Shown piece after piece: positions 1-4,918 of a stretch of DNA of 7,233 nt. The position numbers were made by a program, and so were the translations under genes. The notes below the pieces were generated by a model. It saw only the letters and a list, made by a program, of their open reading frames with translations, did not search any database and was not told the origin of the DNA. The stretch comes from Candidatus Thorarchaeota archaeon (GTDB taxonomy: Archaea; Asgardarchaeota; Thorarchaeia; Thorarchaeales; Thorarchaeaceae): positions 1-7,233 of the forward strand of contig JAEORG010000453.1 of the NCBI GenBank assembly GCA_016841005.1. Direction: 5' to 3'. Each line of letters starts with the position of its first letter. Within the stretch, counting starts at the first letter, position 1.

Positions 1-1116
1 AAAACCATGACACAAATACATATCAGAAAGCCATAGTTCAGCACCTGATTCGATTATTAGTTTACTTCCTTTTTCCAAGTGCGAAGATGCATCCTCAATT
101 TTACCCTGTAATGCATATGAGCTTGCTAAGCATATATTCGCCAATGCTTGGCGACCATGAGTGTGCCAGAAAGCAAATGTAGCCTTTGATTCCAGACCTG
201 TCTTGGCCCATTCAATAGATTCATTTTGCTGGTCCATCCTTCTAAATATCCTTGACAAGGCTTGAGGTAATAATCTTAGAGAACTATCTGGATAGATTTT
301 CTCTCGGTGTGAAAGACCTTCTAAGTATAATTCACATGCTCGGTTGTATTCACCTCTAGTGTCATGAACAACAGCAGTAATGTTAATCCATCCATACCTC
401 CTGTCTAGATACCCCATCTCAGACCATATTCGTTTTGCATGATTTATTGTTTCGAGTGCTCGTGGATCACATATTCTTGCAAGAATGTAAGCTTCTGCGA
501 TTTTAATATCGCCAATAATATCTATATCATCATACTTAATCGCTTCTTCGTACGCTAAGCGGTACGAGTCCAATGCATCGGAATATCGATTTTCACGTGT
601 TTCTCGATCAGCATTAATATCGTGAATTATGCTCTGAAGAAATTTGATCTCAGTGTTGTTGTCAATTAGCTCCTGCATCCTCTGAACAATTCTTTCTTCA
701 TCCAAACTAGATGGATTTGTAGCAATTGTAGCCATCCATTTTGTACCATAAAGGTCTATTCTGATGAATAGATTATCGGTGCAGAATATAGCATGATCTA
801 CCTCTTCCAAAATACGAGACCAATCCCGCTCGATGCCACTTGAACTCTCATCTATAACATGTAGAGGACGAAAAATGGGAGAATCAGAAAACTTCGTTAC
901 AATCTCAGTTTGTTTTTGATAATAGTTTACACGGTCTGCATGATATAGGGCGATATACGCCAACTGGTCTGAAACATCATTGGATAATACATAGTCGCAT
1001 AATTTCTCCGAAAAATCTGCATAGTTTATCGATTCATCAATCAGCGCTTCAATATCAGGAACGTATTTCGATTCAATGAAGGGGAGGGTGTTTGTTATCG
1101 AACCAAAGGGTTTCAT
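1..1116 (-). CDS. TPR-repeat protein, paralogue 1 (partial, C-terminus beyond left edge)
   Basis: An open frame runs from an ATG at 1116 to the window edge, giving 372 residues without a stop. I translated it by hand: it begins MKPFGSITNTLPFIESKY. It aligns without a single gap to residues 1-372 of the product of 3050-4588, with 224 identities by hand count (about 60%), so some 140 residues at the C-terminus are probably missing. TPR-like helical hairpins are visible around residues 253-271 (TRGEYNRACELYLEGLSHRE), 294-311 and 337-353. The first 45 residues form a conserved block ending in a NYADF segment. There is no signal peptide or membrane helix, so a cytoplasmic scaffold or protein-protein interaction role is likely. 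No catalytic motif is seen and the function is unknown. No Shine-Dalgarno sequence precedes the ATG. The start is supported by the identical MKPxG start in both neighbours. Confidence 0.88.
   Translation of the reverse strand, partial: MKPFGSITNTLPFIESKYVPDIEALIDESINYADFSEKLCDYVLSNDVSDQLAYIALYHADRVNYYQKQTEIVTKFSDSPIFRPLHVIDESSSGIERDWSRILEEVDHAIFCTDNLFIRIDLYGTKWMATIATNPSSLDEERIVQRMQELIDNNTEIKFLQSIIHDINADRETRENRYSDALDSYRLAYEEAIKYDDIDIIGDIKIAEAYILARICDPRALETINHAKRIWSEMGYLDRRYGWINITAVVHDTRGEYNRACELYLEGLSHREKIYPDSSLRLLPQALSRIFRRMDQQNESIEWAKTGLESKATFAFWHTHGRQALANICLASSYALQGKIEDASSHLEKGSKLIIESGAELWLSDMYLCHGF
335..361. repeat. 27-nt exact direct repeat within TPR paralogue 1 (matches 3807-3833)
   Basis: Twenty-seven bases starting catgctcggttg are identical at 335-361 and 3807-3833, encoding the TRGEYNRAC helix of both TPR proteins. 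The 3472-base separation equals the distance between the two start codons, so this is the same codon position in two paralogues. Synonymous sites are also conserved, although overall protein identity is only about 60%. Confidence 0.85.
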
Positions 1117-1140
1117 GTCACAAGAGCGTATGTAAGTTGT

Positions 1141-1158
1141 AGTGAAAACTGCTTCGAT
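1141..1158 (-). promoter_or_regulatory. Conserved leader element, copy A
   Basis: The minus-strand 18-mer ATCGAAGCAGTTTTCACT ends 24 nt before the ATG of the partial TPR gene. An identical 18-mer lies exactly 24 nt before the ATG of the TPR gene at 3050-4588, while the sequence between element and ATG is less conserved. The element falls downstream of the TATA-like box and so is probably in the 5' UTR. It may be a regulatory or translation-initiation element, or simply recent common ancestry of the two leaders. Confidence 0.5.
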
Positions 1159-1194
1159 TTTGAGGACTATCTTGTTCAAATGTCTAATTTCTGA

Positions 1195-1204
1195 AATCTA
1201 AAAA
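1195..1204 (-). promoter_or_regulatory. TATA-like element upstream of TPR paralogue 1
   Basis: Minus-strand TTTTTAGATT lies about 80 nt upstream of the ATG at 1116. The paralogous gene has TTTTTATATT at nearly the same distance (about 83 nt). If transcription starts about 25 nt downstream, as usual for archaeal TATA boxes, the leader would be about 50 nt and would include the shared 18-mer. The rest of the 134-nt gap between genes holds nothing else I recognise. Confidence 0.35.
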
Positions 1205-1250
1205 TCAATTCCTCCATTGACTACAACAACCACAGCATTGACTCTATGTT

Positions 1251-2744
1251 TTACTTTGCTTTAAGTAAGAGAGAAGCTGCCATATCGTATAGATAATTCA
1301 AACCCGGAGTTTGTGCAAGCATTTTTACCTCGTTCAATACATCTCTGGCTTCACTTATCCTCCCTTGTTTCAGTCGAAATTCTGCTGTTAGTACTAATAG
1401 AATACCATGAATTCCTGGGAGTTCTTTTCGGATAACTTCAGATTTCATGAGACGCATCCATGGACCTGATGTGTCAAGCGAATCAAAAGATGCATCAGAT
1501 TCATGTAATGCAATCTCCGCTCTGACCAGACCAATCATGCATGAATTGATTCGGTTTTGAAATCCAATTCGTTCCGCAATTTCAAGTCCTCTCTCAAATT
1601 GAAAGATTGCTGCTTCATAATCGCCTTCTGCTATTTCGATATAGCCAGCAACAATATGATTCTCAGCGGTTATACTCTCAGATGCGATTTTCAAGACTTC
1701 AGTTTCACTCTTCTCTAGAAATTGTTCTGCTTTTTCGAAATCACCAACGAGTACTAAAGCTCTTGCCATACGTGTTAATGCAATTGGCATAAATAATGGG
1801 CCACCAGTAAGAAATTGACGAGATGATAAAGCCATCTTAGCCCACTCAAGAGCACTTTCCCCGTCCCCCAACTCTGCGTATATGTAAGACAAATTCAAAG
1901 GTAGAAAACGGAGTGTCTGATGAGGCGATTGGGATTCCTTTCGTTGAATAGCATCTTCATAGAGTTCTAGTGAGAAAGAATATTCACCACGGGCGTTGTG
2001 AACACTAGCTCGAATGTTATGATAACCCCATTCCTTATCAATGTCAAGACCAAGCTTCTCACTCGTCGCTTTTGCTTTATCTAGGAATTCATGTGCTTTT
2101 TTTGTATCAGAGTTTCGCAGTAAATAGGCATGTTGTATGTATGACCCACTTAGCCAATAGAGATCGTCACAGGATAGGGCTTTTGAAATTTCTCTTTCTG
2201 AATATTCTAAAATCCCAAGAGTTGTGCTGTCTCCGATTACCCTATCCTTTAGGTGTCTAAGGTATTTATGCTCAAAGCATCTCATCTGTGGATCAGAGTG
2301 TATGAGGGTCTCTATATTACTCAAAGAATCATCTATCGTGATATCCGCAGATGATTCTGTGGTTTGACATAGCAAGCGTAGGTTGTACATTTCAAGTTTT
2401 ATCCAGGGGTTGTCCGTATCCTCTATGACCTCATTTGTTGAAATTATTACATCTGTGATTGTCGCTTCATCTTGAGCAAGTTCGAATGACCTGATATATG
2501 GTTGGATTATTGAGAGTTCATGATACTTTCTGAGAATCAATTCAATAGACTTGAAATTGACATGCAATTGCACAACTGCATAGAAAACCATCAATGGCGG
2601 GGATTCGACGGCCAATACATGATCAGTCAGTCTAGTGAGAAAGTCTGCATAGTTGTATGAGTTGTCCATAATAGTTTCAAGAGTATTCCTAGTTTCTTCA
2701 TCTAAGAATGGAAGGTAAATTGTAATTGTTCCAAGAGGTTTCAT
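1251..2744 (-). CDS. TPR-repeat protein, paralogue 2
   Basis: A 497-residue protein starting MKPLGTITIYLPFLDEETRN, the same N-terminal block as its two neighbours. It is the most diverged of the three: similarity is clear at the N-terminus and in the C-terminal half. TPR-type helix pairs are visible at about residues 250-268 (NARGEYSFSLELYEDAIQR), 291-307 (ELGDGESALEWAKMALS), 333-349, 372-391 (AEGDYEAAIFQFERGLEIAE) and 457-476. A KELPGxxG segment near residue 440 is shared with the gene at 3050-4588. There is no signal peptide, transmembrane stretch or enzyme motif. A soluble helical scaffold is likely and the partner is unknown. Only a weak purine stretch (GGGAAAG) precedes the start, so initiation probably does not depend on a strong Shine-Dalgarno. 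The stop is TAA. The 305-nt upstream gap carries its own TATA-like element, suggesting separate transcription. Confidence 0.9.
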   Translation of the reverse strand: MKPLGTITIYLPFLDEETRNTLETIMDNSYNYADFLTRLTDHVLAVESPPLMVFYAVVQLHVNFKSIELILRKYHELSIIQPYIRSFELAQDEATITDVIISTNEVIEDTDNPWIKLEMYNLRLLCQTTESSADITIDDSLSNIETLIHSDPQMRCFEHKYLRHLKDRVIGDSTTLGILEYSEREISKALSCDDLYWLSGSYIQHAYLLRNSDTKKAHEFLDKAKATSEKLGLDIDKEWGYHNIRASVHNARGEYSFSLELYEDAIQRKESQSPHQTLRFLPLNLSYIYAELGDGESALEWAKMALSSRQFLTGGPLFMPIALTRMARALVLVGDFEKAEQFLEKSETEVLKIASESITAENHIVAGYIEIAEGDYEAAIFQFERGLEIAERIGFQNRINSCMIGLVRAEIALHESDASFDSLDTSGPWMRLMKSEVIRKELPGIHGILLVLTAEFRLKQGRISEARDVLNEVKMLAQTPGLNYLYDMAASLLLKAK

Positions 2745-3049
2745 CTTTCAGCTTTCCCTACACAACCTAAACCTAAATCATTGCTTAACTTGGAGATTAG
2801 TGTTTTGCTATTAAAAATAAAGAATGAAGGAGAGTGTGACCTTTGTGCCATATATTCAAAATATCATCTATTATTTTTATTTTATAGCTTATTAAAATCG
2901 AACCTATTTCCAATCTTAGCTATTTCGGGAGAGATTTATGTAAATCAATTGTCACATGATATGTACAGCTTTCCAACCTTTACCTTCACTCGCTTCAGAT
3001 TGCCAAAATATATGGAATTGATTAGAGAATACTGCTTCGGTAGCTTGAC
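2745..3049. other. AT-rich intergenic region between TPR paralogues 2 and 3
   Basis: This stretch separates the stop of the 3050-4588 gene from the start of the 1251-2744 gene. It is strongly AT-rich, especially 2850-2900, where minus-strand T and A runs could serve termination or promoter opening. A plus-strand open frame crosses it, but its product is low-complexity and overlaps the TPR gene, so I do not call it. The one clear signal is the promoter-like block at 2808-2836. Confidence 0.6.
2808..2836 (-). promoter_or_regulatory. Promoter-like block upstream of TPR paralogue 2
   Basis: On the minus strand a CT-rich 13-mer, CACTCTCCTTCAT (2836-2824), is followed by CTTTA and then TTTTTAATAG, a TATA-like element ending about 64 nt before the ATG at 2744. 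The same 13-mer followed by CTTAC and TTTTTATATT lies upstream of the TPR gene at 3050-4588. The shared arrangement points to a conserved promoter with an upstream CT-rich element. Common descent without function is the alternative. Confidence 0.4.
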
Positions 3050-4588
3050 TCATGTTAACGAATCACTATTTGAATCAACAACTATTTCTTGGTACAACGG
3101 GAGAGTATCCAAGTAATTCAGGAGGAATTGTGTTTCTGGATTAATGGCTAAATCCCTCACGCGGAGCAGATATTTTTTGGCCTCTTCGGATTTATTCTGA
3201 TACATCAAAATTTGAGCCTTGAGGAAATAAGCAAGACCAAGAACACCAGGGAGTTCCTTGGATATTGCCATCTCCTCAAATTGCTGATTCCATGATTTAA
3301 CATTTCCATTGTGAAGCTCTGCAATACCATCAGCATGAAGTAAGATCTCAGTTTCTGCTAGTCGGAAATGAACTTCATTTATACGATCTTGTCGTTGCAT
3401 CCTTGAAACAATATCATAAGCCTTCTCAAAATAGTTCATCGCATCGAAGAGGTTTCCTTCTTGTCGTTCGATAAACCCATGACACAAATATAAATCAGAG
3501 AGCCATAGCTCCCCACCTGAGTCCATTATCAACTTACTTGCTTCATTCAAATGAGGTAATGCTTTCTCAGTCTTTCCAAGTAATGCATATGCGCTTGCTA
3601 TGTATACATTAGAAAGAGCTTTGCGTCCATGATGATGAGTATAAGACAGCATAGGTTTAGACTCTAAACCTATTTTTCCCCATTCGATAGATTCGTTGAA
3701 TTGATGCATTCTCCTATATATTCGAGAGAGTGCAGCTGGGATAAGCCTTAGAGATAAATCGGGATTTAATTCCTCACGTTTTGAGAGTAATTCCAAATAC
3801 AAATCGCATGCTCGGTTGTATTCACCTCTAGTGCTATGAACGATTGCAGAGATACCTATCCAATCTAATCTGCTATCTAATAATCCCAGTTCTGAAGTAA
3901 TTTGATTTGCATAGTTGATTGTTCCTAGTGCTCTTGGATCACCTATTCTTGCTTGCAGATAGGCTTCACCATATTTTGTTAATCCATGAAAATCGATTTC
4001 ATCATGTTTTAGAGTTTCTTCATGTATCAGATTGTAGAAATCTTGTGCTTCAGACCACCTTGCTTCACGAGTGAATTGGTCAGCATGAATGTTGTAAATC
4101 CTAGGTTGAAGGAATTTTATACTGCTGTTATTATCTATTAGCTCTTGCATCTCCTGCACGATTCTTTCTTCATCCATACTTGATGGAGAGATTCCTCTGA
4201 TACATATCCAACTCAAGTCATAGAGGTCGAATTTAATCAGTAGATTATCAGTACAAAAAAGGGCATGAGTCACCTCTTCCAATATGCGATTCCAGTCCCA
4301 GTTGTCGTTCTTTGTCATCTCCCACATCGAATATTTCGGACGTAGAATTGGAGAATTTGGATATTTTTCTATTATATCTTCGAATTTCTTTATGTAATCC
4401 GTACGGTCAGCATGCAAATATGCAATGTAAACTAATTCGTCTTGAGCATCAATCGATAACACATAATCTACTAACTTCTGTACGAACTCTGCATAGTTAT
4501 TTGATTCTTGTATGAATGATTCTATCTCCTTATGATACTTGGAGTCAACGAATGGAAGTGTATTTGTTATTGTACCGATTGGTTTCAT
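3050..4588 (-). CDS. TPR-repeat protein, paralogue 3
   Basis: A 512-residue protein starting MKPIGTITNTLPFVDSKY and ending in a short polar tail (DSNSDSLT). It aligns without gaps to the partial gene at 1-1116 over 372 residues at about 60% identity. TPR-like helical hairpins are seen at about residues 253-271 (TRGEYNRACDLYLELLSKR), 294-311, 337-353, 376-395 (QEGNLFDAMNYFEKAYDIVS) and 463-481. The region 100-175 contains a conserved FCTDNL and a DEERIVQ.MQELIDNN segment. There is no signal peptide, membrane helix or catalytic motif. It is likely a cytosolic scaffold or regulatory adaptor, and the function is unknown. No Shine-Dalgarno sequence precedes the ATG. The stop is TGA, and the frame beyond it shows no family-like sequence, so UGA acts as an ordinary stop here. 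The gene lies about 80 nt downstream of the vhuU 3' UTR structure. Confidence 0.92.
   Translation of the reverse strand: MKPIGTITNTLPFVDSKYHKEIESFIQESNNYAEFVQKLVDYVLSIDAQDELVYIAYLHADRTDYIKKFEDIIEKYPNSPILRPKYSMWEMTKNDNWDWNRILEEVTHALFCTDNLLIKFDLYDLSWICIRGISPSSMDEERIVQEMQELIDNNSSIKFLQPRIYNIHADQFTREARWSEAQDFYNLIHEETLKHDEIDFHGLTKYGEAYLQARIGDPRALGTINYANQITSELGLLDSRLDWIGISAIVHSTRGEYNRACDLYLELLSKREELNPDLSLRLIPAALSRIYRRMHQFNESIEWGKIGLESKPMLSYTHHHGRKALSNVYIASAYALLGKTEKALPHLNEASKLIMDSGGELWLSDLYLCHGFIERQEGNLFDAMNYFEKAYDIVSRMQRQDRINEVHFRLAETEILLHADGIAELHNGNVKSWNQQFEEMAISKELPGVLGLAYFLKAQILMYQNKSEEAKKYLLRVRDLAINPETQFLLNYLDTLPLYQEIVVDSNSDSLT
3807..3833. repeat. 27-nt exact direct repeat within TPR paralogue 3 (matches 335-361)
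   Basis: Second copy of the repeat at 335-361, inside the gene at 3050-4588. It reflects gene duplication, with possible local gene conversion or strong constraint on this TPR helix. Confidence 0.85.
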
Positions 4589-4612
4589 ATTGGCGTAACA
4601 TATGATGTATTC

Positions 4613-4630
4613 AGTGAAAACTGCTTCGAT
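4613..4630 (-). promoter_or_regulatory. Conserved leader element, copy B
   Basis: Identical to the 18-mer at 1141-1158 and at the same 24-nt distance from its start codon (ATG at 4588). It lies between the TATA-like box and the ATG, so it is probably transcribed. No equivalent is seen before the TPR gene at 1251-2744. Confidence 0.5.
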
Positions 4631-4670
4631 GCAGTTGGCTTGAATTAATGTTCAGATTGAAGTGAAATTG

Positions 4671-4680
4671 AATATAAAAA
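4671..4680 (-). promoter_or_regulatory. TATA-like element / T-run between the vhuU 3' UTR and TPR paralogue 3
   Basis: Minus-strand TTTTTATATT resembles the archaeal TATA consensus and lies about 83 nt upstream of the TPR start, as in the neighbouring paralogue. It also directly follows the structured 3' UTR of vhuU, so the same T-run could contribute to archaeal (oligo-T dependent) termination of the hydrogenase operon. The two roles cannot be separated from sequence alone. Confidence 0.4.
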
Positions 4681-4684
4681 GTAA

Positions 4685-4757
4685 GGATGAAGGAGAGTGC
4701 GGGCGGACCCTTGCGGGGCCGTCCAGCCCAACCCAAGTTTTGGTTGAGCGTTCATCC
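4685..4757 (-). promoter_or_regulatory. Candidate SECIS element in the vhuU 3' UTR
   Basis: Archaeal Sec genes normally carry their SECIS in the 3' UTR, and a strongly structured, GC-rich segment follows the vhuU stop. Three pairings are visible in the RNA. (1) GGAUGAA (4757-4751) pairs with UUCAUCC (4691-4685), a perfect 7-bp closing stem that contains the UGA stop. (2) GCUCAACC (4749-4742) pairs with GGUUGGGC (4733-4726), 8 bp with one G-U. (3) CGG-C-CCC, a GCAA tetraloop, then GGG-U-CCG (4722-4703), two 3-bp GC helices around a C/U mismatch, with UGGA on its 5' side. An alternative outer helix, GGGC/GCCC (4729-4726 with 4704-4701), competes with hairpin 2. I do not see a textbook GAA/A internal loop, so location and stability are the main evidence. 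A plain terminator hairpin is the alternative. Confidence 0.6.
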
Positions 4758-4904
4758 ACCGCCCAGCACTAGTTCCTTCCTGACAATCTCGCGCCCCTCT
4801 TCGTCAACGACGACCATATGAGCGGCGCATGATAGTCAGCAGTCATAACAGCGTACGACCATCTCAATGATGTTCAGTACGCCTTCCGGTATTTCTTCAG
4901 TCAT
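4752..4904 (-). CDS. vhuU: VhuU-type selenocysteine peptide carrying the C-terminal Ni-binding motif of the hydrogenase large subunit
   Basis: Fifty codons from an ATG at 4904 to a TGA at 4754-4752, with an in-frame TGA at codon 23. With that codon as Sec (U), residues 18-29 read RCYDCULSCAAH, matching the end of [NiFe]-hydrogenase large subunits (typically RAYDPCLSCAxH) with U in place of the first Ni-ligand Cys. MvhA, immediately upstream, lacks this motif, so the two chains complement each other. In related hydrogenases a maturation endopeptidase cleaves after the motif His. Here that would leave a 29-residue peptide and remove a 21-residue tail that begins MVVVDEEGRE. A separate VhuU is known from Methanococcus and has been reported in Lokiarchaeota. 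The start is 13 nt after mvhA, and a GGAG overlapping the mvhA stop lies 10 nt before the ATG. Cys replaces Ala at position 19 and Pro at 22, which is unusual. Ordinary ORF calling would miss the gene or truncate it to 22 codons. Confidence 0.9.
4836..4838 (-). other. vhuU: In-frame UGA read as selenocysteine (VhuU Sec23)
   Basis: The codon is TGA in the frame that encodes the hydrogenase motif on both sides (RCYDC before, LSCAAH after). It falls at the position of the first cysteine of DPCxxCxxH, a Ni ligand known to be Sec in [NiFeSe] enzymes. UGA also serves as a stop in this window (vhuU itself and the TPR gene at 3050-4588), so decoding here must depend on context. Confidence 0.88.
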
Positions 4905-4914
4905 CTTGATACTG

Positions 4915-4918
4915 CTCC
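4915..4918 (-). promoter_or_regulatory. Ribosome binding site of vhuU
   Basis: Minus-strand GGAG, whose first G is the last base of the mvhA TAG stop, lies 10 nt before the ATG at 4904. It supports this start for a gene that is too short and too interrupted to be found by length, and suggests translational coupling to mvhA. Confidence 0.65.

Noticed and set aside
1216..1242. Short repeat cattgact...cattgact between TPR genes
   Set aside because: Only 8 bases repeated twice, with no positional conservation near the other TPR genes.
3050..3052. TGA ending TPR paralogue 3 as a second Sec codon
   Set aside because: The frame after it shows no family-like sequence, the protein already has full length compared with its 497-residue neighbour, and no Cys position is expected there. 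It is an ordinary stop.
2781..3116. Plus-strand 111-codon open frame in the intergenic gap
   Set aside because: Low-complexity hydrophobic product with no recognisable domain. It overlaps the end of a well-supported TPR gene on the other strand and has no ribosome binding site.
4801..4813. Small perfect palindrome tcgtc-aac-gacga
   Set aside because: Five base pairs inside vhuU coding sequence, and it would compete with the larger hairpin at 4812-4837. Probably chance.
4838..4904. Treating the segment before the first TGA as a truncated or pseudogene remnant of mvhA
   Set aside because: The motif continues in the same frame after the TGA, the TGA sits exactly on a Ni-ligand position, a GGAG site precedes the ATG, and the 3' UTR is structured. 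Decay would not place the stop so precisely.
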